This document shows positions 1 through 6,798 of a DNA stretch of 12,578 nucleotides, in pieces; position 1 is the stretch's first letter; every line of letters starts with the position of its first letter. The notes under the pieces are model-generated. The model had not been told where the DNA came from, did not search any database, and worked only from the letters and a program-made list of their open reading frames with translations. The DNA lies in NCBI GenBank assembly GCA_949746915.1, contig CATKEA010000134.1:1-12578 (forward strand). The letters run 5' to 3'. The position numbers were made by a program, and so were the translations under genes. The DNA is from an uncultured Bacilli bacterium (GTDB lineage: Bacteria; Bacillota_I; Bacilli_A; RF39; UBA660).

Positions 1-26
1 ATAATTTTATTATATTATTTATGTTT

Positions 27-35
27 ATTATAACA
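27..35 (-). promoter_or_regulatory. possible extended -10 promoter for the next gene (outside the window)
   Basis: On the minus strand this reads TGTTATAAT, a perfect -10 hexamer with a TGn extension, lying just after the ychF stop codon and pointing out of the window. No good -35 lies 17 bases upstream. In such AT-rich DNA a chance match is quite possible, so this is tentative. The 43 bases after ychF otherwise hold only AT-rich sequence, with no convincing terminator hairpin. Confidence 0.3.
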
Positions 36-43
36 TATTTTTG

Positions 44-1144
44 TTAAACATTAAATCTAAAGTGACAAATATCTCCATCTTGCATTATATATTCTTTTCC
101 TTCAAGACGAGTACGACCTGCTTCTTTTACCTTAAGTTCACTTCCACAATCTATTAAGTCTTGGTATGATATTACCTCTGCACGAATAAAACCTCTTTCA
201 AAATCAGTGTGAATTATACCTGCACATTCTTTAGCATTCATTCCTTTTTTGAAGGTCCATGCACGACATTCATCAGGACCTACAGTAAAGTATGTAGCAA
301 GTCCCAATAAATCATATGTCTCTTTTATTAGTTTATTTAAACCACTTTCTTCTAGTCCTAACATATTTAGCATATCTTCTTTATCTTCTATATTTAATTC
401 ACTTAATTCTGATTCTACTTTTGCACATATTCTAACACATTTAGCATGTTCTTTTGTAGCATAATCCCTTACCATTTTTACAAATTCATTATCTTCTAAA
501 GCAACTTCTTCTTCACTTATATTAGCTAAATATATCATAGGCTTAATAGTTAAAAAACTATACGATTTTAATATTTTTTGTTCTTCTTTAGTAAAATCTA
601 CTAATCTAAGTGGAATATTATTTAATAAAGCTTCTTTGGCCTTACTTAGTGCTTCCATTTCTTTTAGAGCTTCTTTATCTTTATTTGATTCTGCTTTTTT
701 TCGCATTTTTTCAATTCTGTTTCCTACTATCTCAAGATCAGCAATAGTCAATTCTAGATTTATTATTTCGATATCTCTAATTGGATCAATTTCTCCTTCT
801 ACATGAATTATATTGTTATCTTTGAAACATCTTACTACTTCTATAATGGCATCTGTTTCTCTAATATGTGATAAAAATTGATTTCCTAAGCCTTCTCCTG
901 AACTTGCGCCTTTGACAAGTCCTGCTATGTCAGTAAATTCAATTGACGTTGGAATCGTCTTTTCTGGAATATACATTTCTTCTAGTCTTACTAATCTTTC
1001 ATCAGGTACTATAACAACACCTACATTTGGATCAATTGTTGCAAATGGATAATTTGCTGCTAGAATATTCTTTTTTGTTATTGCATTAAAAAGTGTTGAT
1101 TTTCCTACATTAGGTAAACCTACTATACCTGCAGTTAAACCCAT
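44..1144 (-). CDS. ychF: YchF/OLA1-type ribosome-binding ATPase
   Basis: This is a 366-residue TRAFAC-class P-loop protein (YyaF in B. subtilis, about 366 residues), so it is full length. Visible motifs are the P-loop GLPNVGKS at 9-16, G3 with DIAGLVKGAS from D72, and NISE at 208-211. The NISE occupies the place of NKxD, and this NxxE is the family feature linked to preference for ATP over GTP. The hydrophobic residue after the G3 glycine, instead of a catalytic Gln, fits the HAS group. The C-terminal TGS domain lies at about 280-363 (TVGPDECRAW, then FERGFIRAEV). The family binds ribosomes and is linked to stress and translation control. The start is ATG at 1144, preceded by AGAGGGTG at a good distance. 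The gene has its own likely promoter and follows the terminator of the partition operon. Its place near parA/parB matches yyaF in B. subtilis. Confidence 0.97.
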   Translation of the reverse strand: MGLTAGIVGLPNVGKSTLFNAITKKNILAANYPFATIDPNVGVVIVPDERLVRLEEMYIPEKTIPTSIEFTDIAGLVKGASSGEGLGNQFLSHIRETDAIIEVVRCFKDNNIIHVEGEIDPIRDIEIINLELTIADLEIVGNRIEKMRKKAESNKDKEALKEMEALSKAKEALLNNIPLRLVDFTKEEQKILKSYSFLTIKPMIYLANISEEEVALEDNEFVKMVRDYATKEHAKCVRICAKVESELSELNIEDKEDMLNMLGLEESGLNKLIKETYDLLGLATYFTVGPDECRAWTFKKGMNAKECAGIIHTDFERGFIRAEVISYQDLIDCGSELKVKEAGRTRLEGKEYIMQDGDICHFRFNV

Positions 1145-1174
1145 ATTTTCACCCTCTTTTCGTTTTGCTACTTT

Positions 1175-1203
1175 ATTATATATTAATTAACAAAAGAAAA
1201 CAA
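1175..1203 (-). promoter_or_regulatory. predicted ychF promoter
   Basis: The minus strand shows TTGTTT (1203-1198), a 17-base spacer and a perfect TATAAT (1180-1175), which puts the transcript start about 30 bases before the ychF ATG. The -35 lies within the 3' arm of the preceding terminator hairpin. Spacing and -10 are good, the -35 is only TTG-type, and the call is by eye. Confidence 0.5.
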
Positions 1204-1216
1204 CCCTTAGGTTGTT
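1186..1216 (-). terminator. Rho-independent terminator after the abgT-family gene
   Basis: On the minus strand AACAACC and GGTTGTT form a perfect 7-bp stem around the loop TAAG (1216-1199), followed by the tail TTTTCTTTTG. It begins five bases after the abgT stop codon and separates the parA-parB-mscS-DUF951-abgT unit from ychF. In the opposite direction the hairpin is followed by CTTTAC, a poor tail, so it acts mainly on the minus strand. Confidence 0.8.
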
Positions 1217-1221
1217 CTTTA

Positions 1222-2820
1222 CTATAATGTTGGATAAATATTATTTCCGATTGGTATTCCTGTTATATACCAAATTAAAATTATAGCTAGCCATGTAAGA
1301 CTTATTACTAAACAATATGGCATAATTATTTTAATAGACTTACCTATTGTTATTGGCTTCTTCGGATCCTGATTATATATATTTAAGTATCCTACATATA
1401 ATACAAAATATGCAAGTATTGGAGTAATTCCTTTAGTCATAGAATCTCCAGCTCTAAGTAAAAATTGCGCAAATTGTGGTGATATGTTTGCTTGCATTAG
1501 TTTAGGAACTACTACTGGTGCTAATATTGTCCATTTGGCTATTGGTGTTGTTGCTAATAAATTAACAAAAGCAACTATTAATACTACTAATAAAATTAGT
1601 GGAATTCCAGTAAAATTTACTTCATTTATTATATTAGATGCCCAAGCTGTTACTACTGTTGCAATATTAGTTTTTCTAAATACAGCTACAAATTGAGAAG
1701 CAAAGAATAACAATGAGATTAAAGAAGCTATTTCTATTGTATATGATGTTGCTCCTTCTACTAAATCTTTATCATTTCTTACTGTTTTGGCACCAAGTCC
1801 ATATGCTATTCCTGTAGCTAAGAAAAATATTGTTACAAGGAAGGTAAAACCATCTTGAAAATATGAGTTAACACCAAATAATTGATTTAAATATGTTGTT
1901 TCACTCATGTCTAAGAGAATTCCACTTCCTGGTAAATTAGGTATTAACATATATACAAATACTAATATCATTAAAATACTTGTAATTAAAGCATTTTTTA
2001 AACCTTTTTTTTCACGAAGATCATCTTCAAATTTTTTCTGTTCTTCTTCTTCAATATTAATTAGGTCTAATTCTTCTGTTTTTTCTAAATTTTTATCTTC
2101 AATCTTATATCTACCTAATTTAGGTATTATCATTTTTTCAACTACGATTGTTCCAACAATTGATAATACTATACTAGTCGCTATAATTATATATATATTA
2201 GAACTTAATCCAACATGATAAGTAGAATCAATTAATCTTGCTGCTTGTTCTGATGTTGATATTAAATTTACTTCCATACTACCCACAAATAAAGTAGCTC
2301 CATATCCGAAGGCAACTCCACAGAAAGCTGCAATAATACCTCCTATGGGATTTCTTTTATTGGCTTTAAATATCATTGCTCCAAGTGGAATTAGAAGAGC
2401 ATATCCTATTTCATTTATTAAACTAGAAATAGTAGCTAAAAATATTAAAATAAATGTAACTTTTTCATTACTCATCTTTGATAGAACTCTTTTATTAAAT
2501 GTATCAATTAAACCACTTGATTGTGATATTGATAAACCTATTATAGCAATTAGTAATGTACTTAATGTAGTAAAACTCATAAAGTTTCTTGATGCATTAC
2601 TAATAATATATTTAATTCCATCATAATTACATAAATTTTCAACAGTTACAAGTGTTGACTCTAATTGATTAGTATTAACATTTAATTTTGCATAAGTTGC
2701 TTGCATTTCAAAGGCAGAAAAAATTCCACTTAATAAAACAACTAATATTGTTAATACTATGAACATTGTAATTGGATGAAAATAAAATTTTTTTAACTTC
2801 ATCTTTCTCTTATCTCTCAT
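1222..2820 (-). CDS. AbgT-family transporter (p-aminobenzoyl-glutamate importer or antifolate exporter type)
   Basis: This is a 532-residue polytopic membrane protein, with hydrophobic stretches from about 17-37 onward and a charged cytoplasmic loop at about 236-274. The C-terminal half carries the AbgT signature: AKW (W430), P448 and AGDS (R456, D459). The spacings W+18=P, P+8=R and P+11=D agree with the functional Trp, Pro, Arg and Asp of YdaH and MtrF as I recall them. GSMEVN at 180-185 sits where other members have an important Asp, and here it seems to be Glu183 (inference). E. coli AbgT imports p-aminobenzoyl-glutamate, a folate breakdown product. YdaH and MtrF are reported to export sulfonamides. 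Substrate and direction cannot be decided here. The start is ATG at 2820 with AGAGG five bases upstream. The DUF951 stop codon overlaps that ribosome site, so this is the last gene of the operon. Confidence 0.88.
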   Translation of the reverse strand: MRDKRKMKLKKFYFHPITMFIVLTILVVLLSGIFSAFEMQATYAKLNVNTNQLESTLVTVENLCNYDGIKYIISNASRNFMSFTTLSTLLIAIIGLSISQSSGLIDTFNKRVLSKMSNEKVTFILIFLATISSLINEIGYALLIPLGAMIFKANKRNPIGGIIAAFCGVAFGYGATLFVGSMEVNLISTSEQAARLIDSTYHVGLSSNIYIIIATSIVLSIVGTIVVEKMIIPKLGRYKIEDKNLEKTEELDLINIEEEEQKKFEDDLREKKGLKNALITSILMILVFVYMLIPNLPGSGILLDMSETTYLNQLFGVNSYFQDGFTFLVTIFFLATGIAYGLGAKTVRNDKDLVEGATSYTIEIASLISLLFFASQFVAVFRKTNIATVVTAWASNIINEVNFTGIPLILLVVLIVAFVNLLATTPIAKWTILAPVVVPKLMQANISPQFAQFLLRAGDSMTKGITPILAYFVLYVGYLNIYNQDPKKPITIGKSIKIIMPYCLVISLTWLAIILIWYITGIPIGNNIYPTL

Positions 2821-2828
2821 AATTACCT

Positions 2829-3014
2829 CTATTCAATAACTTTTTTCAACTTTTTATTAAATTCTACTCTTGGAATCATAACAATTCTACCACATCCTAA
2901 GCATTTTATCTTAATATCTGCCCCAACTCTTATAATTTGCCATTCATTTGTTCCACATGGATGTCCTTTTTTCATTATAACTTTAGAATTTAATTGATAT
3001 TCTTTATTTTCCAT
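2829..3014 (-). CDS. yyzM: DUF951 family small protein (YyzM-like)
   Basis: This is a 61-residue protein of the DUF951 family, which is typical of Firmicutes. The B. subtilis member yyzM sits in the same neighbourhood next to ychF. The core runs from about 8 to 49, with GHPCGTNEW near 17-25 and the pair C38-x2-C41 followed by MIPR. His18, Cys20, Cys38 and Cys41 could make a small zinc site (inference). The family's function is unknown, although proximity to partition and translation genes is conserved. I chose the ATG at 3014 because GAGG lies six bases upstream. An in-frame TTG at 3026 would add four residues but is itself next to that ribosome site. The gene overlaps the 3' end of mscS by 11 bases, suggesting coupled translation, and its stop is eight bases before the transporter gene. 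Confidence 0.88.
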   Translation of the reverse strand: MENKEYQLNSKVIMKKGHPCGTNEWQIIRVGADIKIKCLGCGRIVMIPRVEFNKKLKKVIE

Positions 3015-3831
3015 TATGCACCTCAATCTGTTGATATGGAATTTTTATCTTAGCCTCTTCTAAACGATTTTTAATTGCTTTTCTCATTAGTCTTTGAACT
3101 GCAAAATGATTCATGCTAGATGTTTTGGCTACCATTCTGTATTCAATTGAAGAACTGCTTAAACTTTCAAGTCCTAATACTTCAACATTGCCTTTTAAAT
3201 TCGGAAGAGACTTGCTTAATTCTTCTGAAAGTTCTTTTAAGATTTCTTCAACTTTATCTAAATCTGATTCATAACTTACTGATACATCTATTATTGCCAT
3301 AGAATAAGCCATACTATAGTTTATAACCTCTGTTATATTCCTGTTAGAAATCATTTTAATTTGGCCTTCATAATTTCTTATTCTAGTGGTTTTTAATCCT
3401 AAATAGATAACTTCTCCTTTAAAGTTACCTACTGAAATTGTATCACCAATAGCAAATTGATTTTCTATAATAATGCTAAGTCCTGCTATTAAATCTTTGG
3501 CTACATCTTGGAAAGCTAATCCAATTACTGCTCCAAAAACTCCAATTCCTGCTACTATTGATGTCACATCTACTCCATATATTGGCAAAATAGCTAAGGC
3601 TGTAAAAATTATAATACAGTATTTTATAATATTTTGAATTAGTACTTTATATGTTTCGATTTTTTTATAATGATATGAACTTTTTTGAAAATCACTTTGC
3701 TTTTTAAAGATAACATTTTCACTTAATTTTTTTAATAGTTTATTTATTATATATCCTACTATTATATATAGAATTGGCAAATAAACTTGTGGAATTATGA
3801 TTTTTTCAATTATTTCATAAAACACTTTCAT
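3004..3831 (-). CDS. mscS: small-conductance mechanosensitive channel, MscS family
   Basis: This is a 275-residue protein with the minimal MscS layout. Three membrane segments lie at about 14-33, 66-84 and 88-119. The pore-lining TM3 is rich in Gly and Ala (AGIGVFGAVIGLAFQDVAKD) and leads into the conserved IAGLSIIIENQFAIGD. The beta domain follows (VGNFKGEVIYLGLKTTRIR), then NRNITEVINYS and a C-terminal alpha/beta domain to about 270. MscS channels open under membrane tension and release solutes during hypo-osmotic shock. The family's E. coli prototype is 286 residues, so this looks complete. The start is ATG at 3831 with AGGTG upstream, only 10 bases after the parB stop. An MscS gene between parB and ychF occurs in other low-GC Firmicutes. 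A direct link to chromosome segregation is not implied. Confidence 0.93.
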   Translation of the reverse strand: MKVFYEIIEKIIIPQVYLPILYIIVGYIINKLLKKLSENVIFKKQSDFQKSSYHYKKIETYKVLIQNIIKYCIIIFTALAILPIYGVDVTSIVAGIGVFGAVIGLAFQDVAKDLIAGLSIIIENQFAIGDTISVGNFKGEVIYLGLKTTRIRNYEGQIKMISNRNITEVINYSMAYSMAIIDVSVSYESDLDKVEEILKELSEELSKSLPNLKGNVEVLGLESLSSSSIEYRMVAKTSSMNHFAVQRLMRKAIKNRLEEAKIKIPYQQIEVHNGK

Positions 3832-3841
3832 ATTGCACCTA

Positions 3842-4720
3842 CTAACTATCTATGCCCATTATTTCTAAAATACGATTTAAGTCATTATTATTAACAAAAG
3901 AAATTTCAATTTTATTTTTCTTTATTTTTACTTTTGTTCCATATTTATCACATAAATTTTCTTCTACATATTTAAATTCATTATTTCTTTGTTGTTTTGT
4001 TACTATATTTTTCTTTTTGTAATCTTCGTCGACAGCCAAGTCTTCAACTTGTCTAACACTTAAATTTTCTTTAATTACTTTATTAGCAAGTTCTATAACC
4101 TTTTCATCATCTTCTATTTTTGATAAAACACGTGCATGTCCCATGGATATTTTATCTTCTAAAACAAATGTTTTTACCATTTCTGGCAAACCTAAAAGGC
4201 CTAACATATTAGTTATATGACTACGACTTTTTCCTAATCTTTGTGCTAAGGCGTCTTGGGTTATTTTTAATTCATCTAAAAGCTTTCTATATGCTTGAGC
4301 TTCTTCAATAGCATTTAAGTCTTCTCTTTGCAAATTTTCTAGTAATGCTATTTCCATCATTTCTGTATCAGAAAAATCTCTTATTATAGCTGGTATAGTT
4401 GTTTTTCCTGCCATAGTTGAAGCTTTTACTCTTCGTTCTCCTGCTACTATTTCATATCCTTTAATACTCTTTTTTAAAATTACAGGTTGAAATACACCAT
4501 GTTCTTTTATTGAATCAGCTAGTTCTTGAAGTGCTGCTTCTTCAAATACTTTACGAGGTTGGTATGGATTACTTCTTAATTCACTTATATTTACTTCAAC
4601 AACAGCATCTTTAGGAGTTGATTCTTGTATCTTTTCCTCTATTTGTTCATATTCTATTGGTTCATTATTAAATAATTCTTCTAAGCCTCTTCCAAGAGCT
4701 CTTCTTCTAGTTTGTTCCAT
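3842..4720 (-). CDS. parB: chromosome partition protein ParB (Spo0J)
   Basis: This CTP-dependent DNA clamp loads at parS, spreads along the origin region, recruits SMC condensin and stimulates ParA. From ATG at 4720 it is 292 residues. Arg-rich RRRALGRGL near the N terminus is the usual ParA-activating segment. SNPYQPR at 50-56, the CTP-binding GERR at 94-97 and ENLQREDLNAIEEA at 128-141 follow. The helix-turn-helix lies at about 153-178, and the C-terminal dimerisation domain (KYGTKVKIKKNKIEISF) spans about 239-290. Recognition positions read R166, M172, G177 and G194, with Arg and the last Gly as in parS-binding ParB rather than Noc. An in-frame TTG at 4729 would give 295 residues. The AAGGAAGTGA site lies very close to that TTG and rather far from the ATG, so the start is open. 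It overlaps parA by 14 bases. Confidence 0.95.
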   Translation of the reverse strand: MEQTRRRALGRGLEELFNNEPIEYEQIEEKIQESTPKDAVVEVNISELRSNPYQPRKVFEEAALQELADSIKEHGVFQPVILKKSIKGYEIVAGERRVKASTMAGKTTIPAIIRDFSDTEMMEIALLENLQREDLNAIEEAQAYRKLLDELKITQDALAQRLGKSRSHITNMLGLLGLPEMVKTFVLEDKISMGHARVLSKIEDDEKVIELANKVIKENLSVRQVEDLAVDEDYKKKNIVTKQQRNNEFKYVEENLCDKYGTKVKIKKNKIEISFVNNNDLNRILEIMGIDS

Positions 4721-5492
4721 TTCGTGCAATCACTTCCTTTGCTAAATTTAGATAAGCCTCTGCTCCTTTACTTTTAGAATCATAGGCTAGAATTGGTTTC
4801 CCATGTGAAGGCGCTTCTGTTAGTCTAACTAATCTTGGGATTATTGTGTCATAAACTCTTTCTTTGAAATATTTCTTTACCTCTTCTACTACTTCTAAAC
4901 CAAGGTTTGTTCTTGAAAGCATTGTTAATAGTACTCCTTCTATATCTAAGTTTGGATTTAAGTTTTTCTGAGCTAACATAATAGTATTAAGCAATTGCAT
5001 TATACCTTCTAGTGCAAAAAATTCACATTGAACAGGAATAATAACTGAGTTAGATGATGTTAAGGCATTCGTTGTTAACATTCCTAATGATGGTGGGCAA
5101 TCTATTATTAGAAAGTCGAATGCATCTTTTATTCCATCTATAGCATTTTTTAATTGTGTTCCTTTTGAAAAGTTACTTTCTAATTGACTTCTTTCTAGTA
5201 ATTCAATATCCACTCCTGCTAAATTTATAGTTGCTGGTAAAATAAATAAATTTTTATATTTTGTTTTTATAATTGCTTCTTCTATTTTACATTTTCCTGT
5301 AATAACATCATATGTACTTTTATCTATGTCGCCTTTATTTATTCCTACACCGGTAGTTGTATTTCCTTGTGGGTCGAGATCGATTAATAAAACTCTTTTT
5401 CCAAGTACTGCTAGCGATGCAGAAAGATTAATACTAGTTGTAGTTTTTCCAACGCCACCCTTTTGATTTACTAATGAAATAACCTTTCCCAT
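4707..5492 (-). CDS. parA: chromosome partition ATPase ParA (Soj)
   Basis: This 261-residue ParA/MinD-type ATPase forms ATP-bound dimers on nucleoid DNA and is driven off by ParB. In Bacillus, Soj also regulates DnaA. The deviant Walker A KGGVGKTT is at 11-18, with the signature Lys11 and the catalytic Lys16. The A' region LIDLDPQGN contains D38 and D40. Walker B is LIIDCPPSLG with D131, and the late conserved stretch LTEAPSHGKPI is present. SRTNLG at 193-198 corresponds to the arginine-containing DNA-binding patch of Soj. The protein is close to B. subtilis Soj along its whole length. The start is ATG at 5492 with AAGGTGAT upstream. It is the first gene of a five-gene unit and its 3' end overlaps parB. 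Confidence 0.97.
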   Translation of the reverse strand: MGKVISLVNQKGGVGKTTTSINLSASLAVLGKRVLLIDLDPQGNTTTGVGINKGDIDKSTYDVITGKCKIEEAIIKTKYKNLFILPATINLAGVDIELLERSQLESNFSKGTQLKNAIDGIKDAFDFLIIDCPPSLGMLTTNALTSSNSVIIPVQCEFFALEGIMQLLNTIMLAQKNLNPNLDIEGVLLTMLSRTNLGLEVVEEVKKYFKERVYDTIIPRLVRLTEAPSHGKPILAYDSKSKGAEAYLNLAKEVIARNGTN

Positions 5493-5537
5493 CTATAATC
5501 ACCTTTTTCTTTTATAAATTTCATGAATGCTATTTCT

Positions 5538-5546
5538 ATTCTATCA
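5538..5546 (-). promoter_or_regulatory. predicted extended -10 promoter of the parA operon
   Basis: The minus strand reads TGATAGAAT, a one-mismatch -10 with a TGn extension, placing the start about 38 bases before the parA ATG. The sequence 17 bases further upstream is only T-rich (TTTTAT), a poor -35. The -10 lies inside one arm of an 8-bp inverted repeat (5542-5549 and 5570-5577). Confidence 0.4.
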
Positions 5547-5577
5547 AAAAATAATTAAATATAAAATACTTTTGATA
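5542..5577. repeat. 8-bp inverted repeat around the parA promoter
   Basis: TATCAAAA at 5542-5549 is matched by TTTTGATA at 5570-5577, separated by 20 bases of almost pure A and T. One arm covers part of the predicted parA -10 and the other is part of the tail of the noc terminator. It could be an operator or chance in AT-rich DNA. Confidence 0.3.
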
Positions 5578-5604
5578 AAAAAAGGACGATGAAAATCCTC
5601 CTTT
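5574..5604 (-). terminator. Rho-independent terminator after the Noc-like gene
   Basis: On the minus strand AAAGGA and TCCTTT form a 6-bp stem. It continues, after one G-G mismatch, as GAT/ATC around a TTTC loop (5604-5581), and a run of seven T follows. It starts six bases after the noc stop codon, so noc appears to be its own transcript and the parA operon starts anew beyond it. Confidence 0.72.
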
Positions 5605-5610
5605 AAATTG

Positions 5611-6702
5611 TTATTCTTGTTTTTTGTCTATTTTAATAATTACTTGATAAGTATTTTCAAAATCCATTTCATCTATCTTTACAGAAAAACCATTTTTTTC
5701 TATGTTGGCAGCTGCTATTTTAATTGTATCTATTGCTTCTTTAGTATTTCTTATATTTGTTGATTTATTTTCATAAGATATAGAATCATTGGTTGTTGTT
5801 AATGTTTCAACAGCTGGAACATTATTTAATGCTGTTGGGGTTTCTTCTGTATCTTCGTCATCAATAATAATTGGTTCTGTTGGCATCATTAATCTATCAG
5901 CAAATGAAAATGGTTTTTGTTGTGGTTCTGTATTATTATTTGTTTGGATGTTATTATTTAAATCGTTAATTTGTGGCGATGTATTTAGATCTGTTCTTAA
6001 TAAATCATCAAGATTAGCTGTTTGTCTTTCTGGTTTATATATATCACTTGTTTGCTCTTTTAATTTATTTACATCGATAATACTATTTGCTGTTATATCT
6101 TTAAATCCTTGCATTTTTCTTATTTCATTATCCAATTCTCTTACAGTCATTCTATTTTGGATAACTTTATGCATCATATCTATTTGTTGTTGACTATTTG
6201 ATAAATTTAATAAACTTCTTGCATGTCTTTCAGAAATTTGATTTGTTAATAGGGCTTCTTGTACTTCATCTGGTAATGCCAATAATCTTAATTTATTTGC
6301 AATGGCTGCTTGACTTTTTCCCATTGTTTTTCCTAATTCCTCTTGAGTCATACTATCTAGTTCAAGAATTTTTTGATAGGTTCTGGCTTCTTCAATGGCT
6401 GTTAAATCTTGTCTTTGTAAATTTTCTAGTAATGCAACCTTAGAAGTTTCTTTATCATCTAGATTTCTAATAATAGCTGGAATTTTTGTAAGACCTGCTA
6501 GAGCTGAGGCTTTATATCTTCTTTCTCCTGCAATTATTTCATATTTATCTCCTATTTTTCGTACAATAATAGGTTGAATTACTCCATGTTCACGAATAGA
6601 ATCTGATAATTCTTTTAGAGCTTTTTCATCAAATACTTCTCTAGGCTGGAATCTATTTGGTATTATATCATCAAGATATAAATCTACAACTTCTCTATTC
6701 AT
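5611..6702 (-). CDS. noc: Noc-like ParB paralogue with long C-terminal extension (nucleoid occlusion candidate)
   Basis: This 363-residue ParB-family protein sits between rsmG and soj, exactly where B. subtilis has noc (283 residues). The N-terminal CTPase domain has IPNRFQPR at 14-21 (the Noc form), GERR at 59-62 and ENLQRQDLTAIEEA at 93-106. The helix-turn-helix lies at about 118-143 (GKSQAAIANKLRLLAL), followed by ISERHAR at 156-162. Recognition positions are Q131, K137, A142 and R159: three Noc-type and one ParB-type. Two things are odd. The N-terminal amphipathic helix that anchors Bacillus Noc to the membrane is absent. After residue 200 comes a low-complexity N/T/D/E-rich linker (about 205-315) and a small C-terminal domain (about 318-361). 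Noc blocks division over the nucleoid, but that role is unproven here. ATG 6702 is chosen because AGAGGGG lies well placed upstream; an ATG at 6720 has no comparable site. Confidence 0.85.
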   Translation of the reverse strand: MNREVVDLYLDDIIPNRFQPREVFDEKALKELSDSIREHGVIQPIIVRKIGDKYEIIAGERRYKASALAGLTKIPAIIRNLDDKETSKVALLENLQRQDLTAIEEARTYQKILELDSMTQEELGKTMGKSQAAIANKLRLLALPDEVQEALLTNQISERHARSLLNLSNSQQQIDMMHKVIQNRMTVRELDNEIRKMQGFKDITANSIIDVNKLKEQTSDIYKPERQTANLDDLLRTDLNTSPQINDLNNNIQTNNNTEPQQKPFSFADRLMMPTEPIIIDDEDTEETPTALNNVPAVETLTTTNDSISYENKSTNIRNTKEAIDTIKIAAANIEKNGFSVKIDEMDFENTYQVIIKIDKKQE

Positions 6703-6741
6703 TTCTATCCCCTCTTTCATTCTTTCTACCCTATGTTATTG

Positions 6742-6771
6742 ATTATATCATTAAGTTTATGTTTTTTACAA
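6742..6771 (-). promoter_or_regulatory. predicted noc promoter
   Basis: The minus strand shows TTGTAA (6771-6766), an 18-base spacer and TATAAT (6747-6742) with a TG one base before the hexamer. The transcript would start about 33 bases before the ATG at 6702. The -35 abuts the tail of the rsmG terminator, so the gap is used compactly. Confidence 0.62.
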
Positions 6772-6798
6772 TGAAAAAATAGCAATTTGCTATTTTTT
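6768..6798 (-). terminator. Rho-independent terminator overlapping the end of rsmG
   Basis: An 11-bp perfect stem (6774-6784 with 6788-6798; AAAAAATAGCA paired with TGCTATTTTTT) has a three-base loop. It ends in a T run on the minus strand. The rsmG stop codon (6792-6790) lies inside the hairpin. The stem is nearly symmetrical and AT-rich, so it could also work on the other strand, but no plus-strand gene exists here. Confidence 0.75.

Noticed and set aside
1897..1904. TGTTTCAC, a perfect left half of parS, in the transporter gene
   Set aside because: The right half is not present (TCATGTC instead of GTGAAACA), so symmetry is lost.
4129..4134. CACGTG core within parB as a possible parS, as in B. 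subtilis spo0J
   Set aside because: The flanks are AAAA and CATG instead of the required symmetric TGTTN/NAACA arms, and the bases simply encode the conserved HAR-V stretch.
5789..6193. 134-codon plus-strand open frame opposite noc
   Set aside because: It is antisense to the low-complexity linker of the Noc-like protein; its composition is that of a shadow frame and it lacks a convincing start site.
6703..6720. Longer noc from an ATG at 6720
   Set aside because: The six extra residues are charged and encode the strong AGAGGGG ribosome site for ATG 6702; no comparable site precedes 6720. The extension is also too short to supply the missing amphipathic helix.
6774..6798. Near-symmetrical hairpin considered as a protein-binding palindrome
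   Set aside because: Position over the rsmG stop codon and the following T run are better explained by a terminator.
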